From Mucilaginibacter aurantiaciroseus (GTDB lineage Bacteria > Bacteroidota > Bacteroidia > Sphingobacteriales > Sphingobacteriaceae): a stretch of DNA of 64,000 nucleotides. The first letter of the stretch is position 1. Every line of letters starts with the position of its first letter. Positions 1 to 8,222 of this stretch are shown in pieces. The stretch covers positions 1-64,000 of the forward strand of contig NZ_JAMXOF010000003.1 in the NCBI RefSeq assembly GCF_024055595.1, given 5' to 3'. The position numbers and the translations under genes were made by a program. Below the pieces are notes generated by a model. The model was not told the DNA's origin, ran no database searches, and saw only the letters and a program-made list of their open reading frames with translations.

Positions 1-178
1 TCCGCTGCCGTTACGCTGCATAATTTATTCTCTATCTCTTTTAAGAACTTTACGCCTAACCATCTCGGCTCGGCTTTTATGTCGTCGATCATTGCGATCT
101 AAACTCTCAATCTTGTGCTTAAGAAATCATTGCGATTTCTTTGTTTTTCAATGCTTTGCTTCGTTGTAGAAGCGGATG

Positions 179-209
179 CAAAGATGCGGTTATTTTTAAT
201 TCGTGTCAA
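179..209 (-). promoter_or_regulatory. Proximal strong promoter reading left, out of the window
   Basis: On the minus strand a TTGACA box (complement of 204-209) lies 20 bases from CATCTTTG (complement of 179-186). This matches the Bacteroidota pattern TTG-N19-21-TAnnTTTG except for C at the first position of the downstream box. The downstream sequence runs into a short hairpin with arms AAGAAATC and GATTTCTT (121-142). The spacing is identical to the second copy at 294-324. Tandem promoters followed by a structured leader are typical of rRNA operons, so a stable-RNA or other highly expressed unit probably lies left of position 1. That identity is inference. Confidence 0.55.
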
Positions 210-293
210 GTGCTATTTTCACTTTTTTTGAACTATTTTTTCTTCGCTGTTTTTCAATTTAACAACCGCAATTTCTTTCGTTGTTGCGGGCTG

Positions 294-324
294 CAAAGGT
301 GCAAATAAATTTGGTGATTGACAA
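294..324 (-). promoter_or_regulatory. Distal tandem copy of the leftward promoter
   Basis: On the minus strand TTGTCA (complement of 319-324) lies 20 bases from CACCTTTG (complement of 294-301). The start region GCAGCCCGC resembles GCATCCGC of the proximal copy, and both are followed by an ACAACGAA segment, so the two look like a duplicated promoter module. The rest of 1-579 has no supportable gene. It is AT-rich from about 190 to 370 and otherwise featureless up to the methyltransferase start. Confidence 0.5.
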
Positions 325-579
325 GTGAAATATTCACTTTTTTAAATCTTTTTTTTATTCGCTAAACTTAAAAAAACAACGCCCTTTTTATTTGAGCGGC
401 CACAAATGTAAGTAGAAAACCTCTACCCTTACAAGCATTAATTGAAAATAATTAAAACAATTTTGTAACTACCTGTAAATTAACGCCAAATTAACGTAAG
501 CATTATTTGTGCAAACATCAATCCAGGCCATATATACCTTATGATGCATAATAAAGGTGTTATTTAGGGGCATAAAAAA

Positions 580-1977
580 ATGCGTAAGTTTGATTTACAT
601 ATGGAAAACTTCAACTTCCCACCGCTGTTTTTAGAAGATTTGAATGACGAACAGGGCTTTGACCGCCAAAATTTTATTGATGCCCACCTTTCAGAACCTG
701 CCCCAACATCCATCAGAGTTAATCCTTTTAAACAATCGGACTTAAAAACCGACTCTCAAGTGCCCTGGTGTACCGAGGGTTTTTATTTAAATGAACGCCC
801 TTCCTTTACTTTCGACCCGCTGTTTCACGCGGGTGCTTATTATGTACAGGAGGCATCGTCTATGTTTATCGCACATATATTAAACAACATACGCCCAAAT
901 AAGGATGATGCCATTAAGGTATTAGACCTTTGCGCGGCACCGGGCGGTAAATCTACCCTGTTAAATTCGGCGCTGAATAGCAGCGACCTGCTGGTGGCTA
1001 ATGAGATCATCAAAACGCGTGTACCTATATTAAGTGATAACCTTAACCGCTGGGGAACATCAAACACTATCATCACCAATAACGACCCGAAGGACTTTAA
1101 CGCCATCCACAGTTTCTTTGATGTGGTGCTGGTTGATGCGCCATGCTCGGGCTCGGGCATGTTCCGTAAAGATCCTGCCGCCATGAACGAATGGAGCGAA
1201 GGCAACGTTAACCTTTGCCACCAACGCCAGGAGCGCATCCTTGCTGATATTTATCCCGCTTTAAAAGAAGACGGATACCTTATATATAGTACATGCAGTT
1301 ATTCGCATCAGGAGAATGAGGATATACTGGATTGGCTTTGCACCGACTTTGGTTTAGAAAGCATACGCATACCTATACATAAGGAGTGGGGTATAGTTGA
1401 GACCGAATCGCCGCTGAAAAAAGCATGGGGTTACCGCTTTTACCCGGGTAAGGTTAAGGGCGAGGGTTTGTTTGCGGCTTGCCTGCGTAAAAAGGAAAGT
1501 AGCGGTGGCCTATCCAACTATAAAAACAACGGGCAGCAAAAGCTACCGGCCAAAGAGATGGATATTGTAAAAGGTTATATTAATGATGCCGATAACTTTT
1601 ACTTTTTTAAAGTGAATGAAGACTGGCTGGCCGTAAACCGCGAGCACAAAGAAAGCCTGAACATTTTACACCGACACCTATATATAAAGAAGTCGGGTGT
1701 GCGGATTGGGAAGCTGGCCGGTAACGACCTGATACCGGACCATGAGCTGGCCTTAAGCCTTATTATTAATAAGGATACAGTATTATCTACCGAGCTAACC
1801 AAAGAGCAGGCTATCCAATACTTACGCCGCGATAATATAGATATAGAAATTACCGGAAAAGGCTGGAGTTTGATGACCTACCAGGGATTGGCCTTGGGCT
1901 GGGCGAAGTTGTTGCCGAATAGGATCAATAATTATTATCCCAAAGAGATAAGAATAATGAGCCAGCAGGGGGTTTAA
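580..1977 (+). CDS. rRNA cytosine-C5 methyltransferase, NOL1/NOP2/Sun family (RsmF/RsmB-like)
   Basis: This is a SAM-dependent RNA m5C methyltransferase that probably modifies 16S rRNA in the cytoplasm. The SAM-binding motif LDLCAAPGGKST lies around residues 115-126. VDAPCSGSG around 185-193 carries the conserved PC cysteine, and STCSY around 237-241 carries the second, catalytic cysteine of the family. The 465-residue length, with a domain of about 150 residues after the catalytic core, fits RsmF-like enzymes rather than the shorter core alone. The ATG at 580 is used; an in-frame ATG at 601 (residue 8) is an alternative. The gene is monocistronic: nothing on the same strand follows, and the 3' side runs into a dispersed palindrome. 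The family call is firm; the exact target nucleotide is not visible from sequence. Confidence 0.9.
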   Translation: MRKFDLHMENFNFPPLFLEDLNDEQGFDRQNFIDAHLSEPAPTSIRVNPFKQSDLKTDSQVPWCTEGFYLNERPSFTFDPLFHAGAYYVQEASSMFIAHILNNIRPNKDDAIKVLDLCAAPGGKSTLLNSALNSSDLLVANEIIKTRVPILSDNLNRWGTSNTIITNNDPKDFNAIHSFFDVVLVDAPCSGSGMFRKDPAAMNEWSEGNVNLCHQRQERILADIYPALKEDGYLIYSTCSYSHQENEDILDWLCTDFGLESIRIPIHKEWGIVETESPLKKAWGYRFYPGKVKGEGLFAACLRKKESSGGLSNYKNNGQQKLPAKEMDIVKGYINDADNFYFFKVNEDWLAVNREHKESLNILHRHLYIKKSGVRIGKLAGNDLIPDHELALSLIINKDTVLSTELTKEQAIQYLRRDNIDIEITGKGWSLMTYQGLALGWAKLLPNRINNYYPKEIRIMSQQGV

Positions 1978-1998
1978 CCTAAAAACTTGCTTACCGAG

Positions 1999-2093
1999 CG
2001 TAATTACGAGAAACGTAGTGAAGTGGCAATCCTCTATAGACTTGTCTGTGGCTCTGTAAGTAGGGGATTGCCACGCTATCGCTCGCAATGACG
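1999..2093. repeat. Dispersed intergenic palindrome, CATTGCGA / GGCAATCC family
   Basis: A left arm ending GTGGCAATCC and a right arm starting GGATTGCCACG and ending CGCAATGACG form an inverted repeat of about 95 bases between two convergent genes. The same word family recurs at 50455-50483. Similar short palindromes are common in intergenic DNA of many bacteria. Nothing here encodes protein. Confidence 0.7.
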
Positions 2094-2108
2094 CGAGGAG
2101 AGAATCCT

Positions 2109-2834
2109 CTATATATTCTTCCCGTCCACAATCTTAAAAAACTGATCCCTATAAGTATCCCCCACAGGAATAACTTTATCGACTATGAAAATGCGGCTGC
2201 GTTCAATACTGTCTATCTTATTAATAGATACGATGTATGATTTATGCACGCGGATAAAGTGCTTGGGCGGCAAGGCATCTTCCATCTTTTTCATGCCTTG
2301 CAGGGTAATGATACGCTCGGCGGGGGTAAATATGGATACGTAATCTTTAAGGCCTTCTATAAAAAGAATGTCGTGCAGGTACACCTTCTGAATTTTATGC
2401 TCTGTTTTCACGAAGATGAAGTCGCTCATAAAATCATCTTGCTGCACGGGCTCGGCTTTAACAACCGGTGCCGTTGTGGGTTGGATAATTGCCTGTGCTT
2501 TTTGTACCGATTTAAAGAACCTGTCGAAAGCGATTGGCTTCAGCAGGTAATCTACCACGTCAAGTTCGTAACCTTCCAGCGCGTATTGCGGGTAGGCGGT
2601 TGTCAATATTACTTTTGCTTTGCCGTTTGAGATGCGCAGGAACTGGATGCCGGTGAGTTCGGGCATTTGCACGTCCAGAAAAACCAGGTCAATACCGCCA
2701 TCCTGCACCATGGTAAGCGCTTCGATGGGGTTGGTGGTTGCTTTCACCAATTGCAGGGCGGGCATCTTGGAGATATAATCTTCCAGTATATTAAGCGCCA
2801 AAGGCTCATCATCAACAACAAGGCAACGGATCAT
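2109..2834 (-). CDS. LytTR-family response regulator
   Basis: This 241-residue DNA-binding response regulator has an N-terminal receiver domain (about 1-120). The acidic pair is D8/D9, the phospho-acceptor D54 lies in FLDVQMPEL, and K99 lies in YLLKPI. A C-terminal LytTR DNA-binding domain covers about 140-235. The ATG at 2834 starts two bases after the stop of the histidine kinase gene, so the two are a single operon with kinase first. By family knowledge LytS/LytT-type pairs act by phosphotransfer from the kinase to this aspartate and then bind promoter DNA. The regulon cannot be read from this window. Confidence 0.93.
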   Translation of the reverse strand: MIRCLVVDDEPLALNILEDYISKMPALQLVKATTNPIEALTMVQDGGIDLVFLDVQMPELTGIQFLRISNGKAKVILTTAYPQYALEGYELDVVDYLLKPIAFDRFFKSVQKAQAIIQPTTAPVVKAEPVQQDDFMSDFIFVKTEHKIQKVYLHDILFIEGLKDYVSIFTPAERIITLQGMKKMEDALPPKHFIRVHKSYIVSINKIDSIERSRIFIVDKVIPVGDTYRDQFFKIVDGKNI

Positions 2835-2836
2835 GG

Positions 2837-3847
2837 CTATAAAACTAAGGATAATTGAACGGTGAACGTATCCGCTTCGTCGCGAATATCTAAATTATAT
2901 TTACCGGGGTACAGCAGGTCCAGCCTGCGGCGAACGTTTGCAAGCCCTATCCCGCCGGACGAATCGCGGTTATGCGTATGTTTTTTGTTTTGGATAAAGA
3001 AGTAAAGTTTCCCATCCTCTATATTGATCTTTAATAAAATAGGCGATAGGGCATCGTTTGCCACACCATGTTTAAACGCGTTCTCAATAAATGAGATCAG
3101 TAACAGCGGTACAATATGCTGATTGGTTACCTCGCCCGTTACTTCAAAATTGATAAACGCGTTGTTACCGAACCTGATCTTTTGAAGGTCGATGTAGTTT
3201 TGCAGGTACTGCAATTCCTTAGTTAGCTCTACCCGGTTATCGTTACACTCGTAAAGCATATAGCGCATAATCTCAGAGAGCTTAAGGATAGCCTCGGGCG
3301 TGGTATCCGATTTTTGGTAGGCCAGCGAGTAAATGCTATTTAATGAATTGAACAGAAAATGCGGATTGATCTGCGATTTCAAAAACGACAATTCTGCCGA
3401 AAGGCGCTGGTTCTCCAAGTCGCGCTGTACGCGTTCGTTCAGGAACCAGTCGATAGTAAATTTCAAAACCGTACTCAGGAAAATAAATATGATGCTGGTA
3501 AATAACGTACTGAAAGCATATTGCCAAAAGGTGATGGTTTTACCTGCCCGTTCTAAGGCGATAGGCTTAAATATTACCGCCGCCCCATACTTAATAATCC
3601 CAAATACAATTAAGGCGCTTATTATATATATAGCGTAGTGCTTATACTTTTTTACATCTAAATATTTAGGGATAAGCAGCAGGTAATTTAAATAGAACAA
3701 CGCAATGTTTATTACACCAAAAACCACAAATACAACCAGCAAGGTTTTCATAGGCATTTTACCCCCGCTGTGCCCTAAAAACACAAAAAGCGAGATCATG
3801 CTTAGCCAGAATAGAAAATGCCAGAAAATTTGCCAGGCCCGCTTCAT
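2837..3847 (-). CDS. LytS-like sensor histidine kinase
   Basis: This membrane sensor kinase has 336 residues. Four hydrophobic segments span roughly residues 8-25, 37-58, 70-92 and 105-130, followed by a short coiled coil. Next comes the His_kinase motif QINPHFLFNSLN with phospho-accepting H163, and then an HATPase domain with an ENAFKHG N-box and a GIGLANVRRRL G-box. There is no large periplasmic sensor domain, so the signal is probably sensed in or near the membrane. It is co-transcribed with the LytTR regulator two bases downstream. The upstream gap carries a dispersed repeat (3873-3963). Confidence 0.93.
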   Translation of the reverse strand: MKRAWQIFWHFLFWLSMISLFVFLGHSGGKMPMKTLLVVFVVFGVINIALFYLNYLLLIPKYLDVKKYKHYAIYIISALIVFGIIKYGAAVIFKPIALERAGKTITFWQYAFSTLFTSIIFIFLSTVLKFTIDWFLNERVQRDLENQRLSAELSFLKSQINPHFLFNSLNSIYSLAYQKSDTTPEAILKLSEIMRYMLYECNDNRVELTKELQYLQNYIDLQKIRFGNNAFINFEVTGEVTNQHIVPLLLISFIENAFKHGVANDALSPILLKINIEDGKLYFFIQNKKHTHNRDSSGGIGLANVRRRLDLLYPGKYNLDIRDEADTFTVQLSLVL

Positions 3848-3872
3848 CTATATATATATTTATCTAAATCTA

Positions 3873-3963
3873 AGCCTCATCCTTCCCTCTACAAAGGATA
3901 ACGTTCCAATAGCTTTTTCAAGTCCTCTCCCTATAGCCCTCGGGATGGAGGGGATTAGGTGAG
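3873..3963. repeat. Dispersed inverted repeat, GCCTCA...AAGTCCTCTCC...TTAGGTGAG family
   Basis: The left arm begins GCCTCATCCTTCCCTCT and the right arm ends GGATTAGGTGAG, separated by about 45 bases. A second, better-preserved copy with the same outer words lies at 56043-56131, and a shorter fragment (CCCCTCTTGAGAGGGG) lies near 50406-50421. It looks like a small non-coding mobile or REP-like element. The rest of the 326-base gap (3848-4173) is AT-rich with no gene. Confidence 0.65.
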
Positions 3964-4173
3964 ACTATCAGCATCTAAAGTAATATTTATAGCCGGATTT
4001 AGATGTGTAATTATATATAGCAACGCATTGTTTAGATGAACGGGCTAAAAAAACCGACGAACGGGTTAAACGTGGTTTTTAACCGTTCATCTACAAATGC
4101 TGCCTGTTGGTCTAAATGATTTTAGGGGGTGGGTTATTTAGTATTCCTTTGTTCTATCAAAATCACACACACA

Positions 4174-4377
4174 ATGAAAAAGTTAGTTTCAAACTCAAAT
4201 CCATTTATCTTATTACTGGCCCCTGTAGTTTTTGCCATAATAATGGGCGTTAGTTACCAGTTTGAACAAAAACAATTTACTGCAAGCAACTCTGCAGTAC
4301 ACGCTACATCATTATTTATTAAAGGTGTAACTGTTATTAAAACCGTAGCCTCTATCGCTACCGAGAAACTATGGTAA
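4174..4377 (+). CDS. Small single-span membrane protein, function unknown
   Basis: This short ORF of 67 residues starts at the ATG at 4174 after an ACACACACA run; a longer in-frame reading from 4129 is less likely because it adds an unrelated leader. It has a lysine-containing N-terminus, one hydrophobic stretch (about residues 8-25, LLLAPVVFAIIMGVSY) and a polar tail. Its stop overlaps the ATG of the following dead ABC ATPase gene in the string ATGGTAA (4371-4377). That overlap suggests it was once translationally coupled to an ABC transporter. No family is recognised. It may be a relic together with its partner. Confidence 0.5.
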   Translation: MKKLVSNSNPFILLLAPVVFAIIMGVSYQFEQKQFTASNSAVHATSLFIKGVTVIKTVASIATEKLW

Positions 4378-4685
4378 TCCAAACAAACGGTTTATCATTC
4401 AACTTCGGCAATTAGCAAGTTGTTAAATCACTTTCCCTGCAAGTACCCGCGGGGAGCATATACGGGTTTTTAGGGCCAAATGGCGCCGGCAAAACTACTA
4501 CCATAAAAATGCTGCTCAACCTGCTCCAAGCCGGCGAAAGCAGCATTCATATTTTTGAGAAAGAGGTGAACAGCACCCGCATCGAAATTTTAAAGTAGAT
4601 AGGTTCGCTGATAGAGCAGCCCGCCATATACCACCACCTTACCGGCCGCGAAAACTTGTTGAATCGCGCTATGCTTTTGATTGGA
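4371..4685 (+). pseudogene. Truncated ABC transporter ATPase with two nonsense codons (BcrA-like)
   Basis: Reading from the ATG at 4371 gives the start of an ABC-2 type ATPase: the Walker A motif [10 protein letters not shown] (about 4473-4502) followed by IGSLIEQPAIYHHLTGREN, a signature of bacitracin/lantibiotic-type ATPases. TAG codons interrupt the same frame at 4413-4415 and 4596-4598, each one substitution from a sense codon (probably Gln and Lys). The frame ends shortly after, so the signature and Walker B region and the permease gene are gone. DNA up to about 4780 may hold further remnants. This is a recent pseudogene: frame is kept over about 100 codons apart from the two stops. Confidence 0.8.
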
Positions 4686-4839
4686 AGAAGTTCGCGGGTA
4701 TAAAGTTACATTTGGCTAAAGCCAACGGCAATGATATACTCCACTTAGTAATAATTCATTCATTGCCGTACCATTTATGAGACAGATTGGCAAGCCGGAT
4801 ATGGGATTTAGCCAAACCTCTGCGGGGCGCCCGCAGCTA

Positions 4840-5835
4840 TTATACCGCCTCGCACATTTGCCCGCTAACCTTTGCCGGTTTAACTTCAGCTTCTTTCTTA
4901 TCATTAGCATCTTTGCGGTATTTGGCAAGGTTTATCAGCAGTACACTTATTAATATAATTACCAGCCCGCCAATTTGCACCCACGAAACATGCTCCTGTG
5001 CAAACATCACCCCTAATAAAACCGCAATAACCGGGTTAACATACGAGTGTGTGCTTACCTGTGTTGCTGGCCTAACCTGTAGCAACCAAACATAAGCGGT
5101 AAATGCCGCTATCGACCCAAATACAATAAGGTATGCTACCGCCAGCCAAGCCTGCAAAGGCACACGGGTTATATCAAAACCTGCAAATTCGTTATGCAGG
5201 GCGCTTGCCGGTAAAAAAGCAAAGCCCGCTATCAGCATTTGCCAGGCGGTGGTTACGCGTGCCGGGCTGCTGCTCTTTTTATATTTAGAATACAATGACC
5301 CTGCCGCCCAGCCTATAGGGCAAATGATCAGCAAGCCCACGCCCCAGATCTTGGCACTGTCATGCGTGCCGCCAAGGGCGTTTGCCACCTGTTCGCCAAA
5401 TAATAAGATCACCCCGGCAAAACCAATTACCAAACCCACAACGGTGGCGGTACTTGTGAGGTTTTCTTTCCAGTTGCGCTTATCTAAAATCACAAACCAG
5501 ATGGGGTTGGCCGATATCATGATGGCAACCATAGCGCTTGGTAAAGCCTGCTCTACCCATATCACTATCCCGTTACCAACGGCTAAAAGCAGTAGACCAC
5601 TAATGGCCGCGGTGATCACATCTTTTTTCACCCAGATCTTGTCGCCTTTAAGCGCGCACCATCCCAGCATTAACAAACCGGCAGTAATATAACGTATAGC
5701 CCCCATCAACATAGCCGGGATGCCCTGGATGGCCATCTGGATAAAAAAATACGTTGAACCCCATACAATATATACCGTGGCAAAAGCTAATACTATTAAT
5801 AAGGTGGCCGGTGCTTTTTGTGAGATATTTGTCAT
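4840..5835 (-). CDS. EamA (DMT) family inner-membrane transporter
   Basis: This 331-residue polytopic protein has ten predicted hydrophobic segments arranged as two EamA repeats, typical of YedA/RhaT-superfamily metabolite exporters. The N-terminal half contains VYIVWGSTYFFIQ and MLMGAIRY; the C-terminal half ends in a lysine/glutamate-rich cytoplasmic tail. The substrate cannot be assigned. Its ATG overlaps, in an ATGA string, the ancestral stop of the frameshifted doxX gene upstream, so the two were an operon. The divergent MocR-type regulator at 6370 is a plausible local controller, an arrangement often seen for EamA exporters. Confidence 0.85.
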   Translation of the reverse strand: MTNISQKAPATLLIVLAFATVYIVWGSTYFFIQMAIQGIPAMLMGAIRYITAGLLMLGWCALKGDKIWVKKDVITAAISGLLLLAVGNGIVIWVEQALPSAMVAIMISANPIWFVILDKRNWKENLTSTATVVGLVIGFAGVILLFGEQVANALGGTHDSAKIWGVGLLIICPIGWAAGSLYSKYKKSSSPARVTTAWQMLIAGFAFLPASALHNEFAGFDITRVPLQAWLAVAYLIVFGSIAAFTAYVWLLQVRPATQVSTHSYVNPVIAVLLGVMFAQEHVSWVQIGGLVIILISVLLINLAKYRKDANDKKEAEVKPAKVSGQMCEAV

Positions 5836-6289
5836 GACGGTTGTTGTTTAGTAATTAACGTATTGATACTCCATTTGTAATAGGGCAGTGTTGACAGCAA
5901 AAAGCTTGCAGCACTTACCGTAAAAACCGAGTATCCTGAAGCGCGTCTATCCCCCTTGAAATGGTCATAGGCGCTGCGAAGGCCTGCGAAAGCACTCCGC
6001 TACCCACTGCGGCCTGGCGTGTCAATAAGCCGATGATAAGCATCAAACTAAAAACGCCTTCACCAATAGTGGCTAAAACGGCCAGCGGCGTTACAAGGGC
6101 ATCGGGCAAAAACGACATGGTATCTTTAGACAGCACCATAAAAGGTGTCCAATAATCGCCCCAGCTAATATGTGGTTGCCCCGGTGCACCCAACCAGCCA
6201 AGCCTATCGGCCACCAGCCAAAGGTATGCTACGCCAAGGGCTAACCTTAAAAACAATGCTATTGCCTGCTGATATTTTGATGCTTCCAT
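5834..6289 (-). pseudogene. DoxX-family membrane protein gene with a C-terminal frameshift
   Basis: The open frame from 6289 encodes 124 residues of a DoxX-like four-helix membrane protein (LFLRLALGVAYLW near the start, GEGVFSLMLIIGLLTR near residues 77-92), ending at 5915 in an atypical tail QDTRFLR. A one-base shift near 5938 opens a second frame beginning YSVFTVSAASFLLS, the expected last helix. It runs to a TGA at 5834-5836 that overlaps the start of the EamA gene as ATGA. A single-base deletion therefore explains the short form. The truncated protein could still be made. The function of DoxX proteins here is unknown. Confidence 0.7.
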
Positions 6290-6369
6290 TATTTTTTGTT
6301 AATGGTATAAAAATACAAGCATAGTGGCCTATCTTTATAGTCCAGATAAAACAAGCAAGATAGTCCAGT

Positions 6370-7857
6370 ATGCAATTTTTAACCGGTTTACTTAGTATCG
6401 ACAAATCCTTACAGGTGCCCGTGTACCTGCAAATAGCCAACGGCATTATAGGCCACATCAGGCAGGGAACTTTAAAACCGACATCGGCGTTGCCCAGCAG
6501 CCGCGCTTTGGCCCTTGGTTTAAAGGTGCACCGCAATACCGTAGTTGCCGCTTACGATGAGCTATACGCCCAAAGCTGGGTGGATGTTTATCCGCAGAAA
6601 GGCATCTTTATTGCTTCCAACCTGCCGGAGGTGTCGCCGCGGCCAATTGCAGATAATGCGCCGCAACTATTGTCATACCCAGAGAAAACACATTTTGATG
6701 TTTGCGAGAATACGCTGAGCCATATCAACCTTTTTAAACCGGCATCCGGTTTAAGTATTGCCTTTAATGAAGGCTTCCCTGATACGCGCCTTGCACCTGT
6801 CGATTTGATGCTGCGCGAGTACCGTCGTTTTGCCGGTTATCATTTCACCAGTAAATATTTATTGTATGGACCAGAGCAGGGTTCAGAGAACCTGCGGACG
6901 GAACTTGCCCGCTTCCTGGGCGAGACCCGTGGACTGCACGTAAACCCCGAGCATGTGCTGATGACCAAGGGCGCGCAAATGGCTATTTACCTTGCGGCGC
7001 AATTGCTGCTTGGTAAAGGTGATACCGTTATTGCCGCAGACCCGGGTTACTGCGGCGCCAATGAAGTGTTCGTGCAAACCGGGGCAAATTTGGAACTGGT
7101 GCCCGTTGATGAATGTGGGATAGATTTGGACGCTGTGGAAGAGATTTGCAAAAAGAAAAAGGTAAAAGCGCTGTACGTGATCCCGCATCACCACCAGCCT
7201 ACTACGGTTACGCTAAGTTCGGAAAGGCGGATGCGCTTGCTGGAACTGGCTATGAAGTATAGCTTCGCGATTTTGGAGGATGATTACGATTATGATTTCC
7301 ACTATGCCAGCAGCCCTATCCTGCCACTTGCCAGCGCCGATTATTATGGCAGCGTTATTTATATAGGTTCGTTTTGTAAAACCATCGCACCGGGCATCCG
7401 CATAGGGTTTATGGTTGCGCCACCCAACCTTATTTCGCAGGCTACCAAATTGCGCCGTATCATCGACAGGCAGGGCGAACAGCTTTTAGAAGAGGCCATG
7501 GCCAACCTGCTCAAGAACGGCGACATTACCCGCCACCTTAAAAAGGCTAATAAGCTTTACCACGAACGCCGGGATGTGTTCTGCGATATACTGAACCAGC
7601 AGCTTGGCGAACACGTAAGTTTTAAAATTCCAGATGGTGGGTTTGCTATCTGGATGAAATACCTCAATGGCATCAAACCAAAAGCGGTTGCCGAAAAGGC
7701 CGCGGTCATGGGTTTAGCCGTTAGCGCCGGCCGGGATTACTATTTTGACCCATCCCGCGAAAGCGAACATATCCGCATAGGTTTTGCTTCCATGAATTTT
7801 AAGGAAATGGAGCAGGCTACCGAACTGTTGGCAAAAGCGGTGAAGAAACTGGTTTAA
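6370..7857 (+). CDS. MocR/PdxR-type regulator: GntR HTH fused to class I aminotransferase fold
   Basis: This 495-residue PLP-binding transcriptional regulator starts with a GntR winged helix (about residues 15-80, with PVYLQIANGIIGHIRQG and SRALALGLKVHRNTV). The aminotransferase-like domain spans about 125-490. EDDYDYDF (303-310) and SFCKTIAPGIRIGF with the PLP lysine K337 are intact. The usual TPxHQxPTG segment reads IPHHHQPTTV here (271-280), a departure that could affect effector binding. It is divergent from doxX-eamA, so it probably senses a PLP-linked or amine ligand and controls those genes. The true effector and regulon are unknown. The pdxA gene of vitamin B6 synthesis lies far away at 54436. 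Confidence 0.9.
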   Translation: MQFLTGLLSIDKSLQVPVYLQIANGIIGHIRQGTLKPTSALPSSRALALGLKVHRNTVVAAYDELYAQSWVDVYPQKGIFIASNLPEVSPRPIADNAPQLLSYPEKTHFDVCENTLSHINLFKPASGLSIAFNEGFPDTRLAPVDLMLREYRRFAGYHFTSKYLLYGPEQGSENLRTELARFLGETRGLHVNPEHVLMTKGAQMAIYLAAQLLLGKGDTVIAADPGYCGANEVFVQTGANLELVPVDECGIDLDAVEEICKKKKVKALYVIPHHHQPTTVTLSSERRMRLLELAMKYSFAILEDDYDYDFHYASSPILPLASADYYGSVIYIGSFCKTIAPGIRIGFMVAPPNLISQATKLRRIIDRQGEQLLEEAMANLLKNGDITRHLKKANKLYHERRDVFCDILNQQLGEHVSFKIPDGGFAIWMKYLNGIKPKAVAEKAAVMGLAVSAGRDYYFDPSRESEHIRIGFASMNFKEMEQATELLAKAVKKLV

Positions 7858-7944
7858 TCTTTCTTGCCGTTTTCTACACGTTTCACATCGCCGCAGCGAT
7901 CCTTCTTAAAGTCGAAGTTATCGAAGTCTTTGGTTTGGGGAATG

Positions 7945-8093
7945 TCAACCTTACCGGGGGAACAATTAACCAGGGAAAAATGCCGCCGACTATCCAGAAA
8001 CTTTCCCAAGCCCACCCTTTTATACGGAATATAAAAAATGCCCGAGGTAAACCCACCGGTAAAGTGGAATATGATCCCAAAAATTGCTTGCAT
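7945..8093 (-). pseudogene. rhaT: rhaT (L-rhamnose-H+ symporter) 5' remnant, frameshifted
   Basis: From the ATG at 8093 the minus strand reads MQAIFGIIFHFTGG and then FYIPYK, the first helix of Bacteroidota RhaT. After a shift of frame near 8020 the neighbouring frame continues GWAWESFWIVGGIFPWLIV, the expected second part. The similarity stops near 7945 and the sequence then passes into an unrelated short tail ending at 7854, three bases inside the 3' end of the MocR gene. Only about 50 of some 350 codons survive. Rhamnose pathway genes are not seen nearby. Confidence 0.7.
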
Positions 8094-8222
8094 GAAATTA
8101 GGTTAATTGGTAAATAACTTTGCTAAGCTAATTAACCCCAATTTTATAACTGTTATATACTGTATGGTACTTAGGAGTATTCATCTATTTTTATAGTTTT
8201 ATAGGAATTTAAACAAAACCCG

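Noticed and set aside
1..92. Minus-strand open frame of 30 codons starting MIDDIKAEPRW and running off the left edge
   Set aside because: Could be the 5' end of a gene, but 30 open codons are expected by chance fairly often and the same DNA looks like a structured RNA leader behind two strong promoters. It cannot be decided from this window.
840..1238. Minus-strand ORF of 132 codons inside the methyltransferase gene
   Set aside because: Antisense shadow of a clearly coding frame; no recognisable motifs and unusual composition.
4716..4928. Minus-strand ORF overlapping the 3' end of the EamA gene
   Set aside because: Out-of-frame shadow of the EamA tail, with no export signal or domain.
7935..8117. 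Plus-strand ORF of 60 codons
   Set aside because: Antisense to the rhaT remnant, which explains the sequence better.
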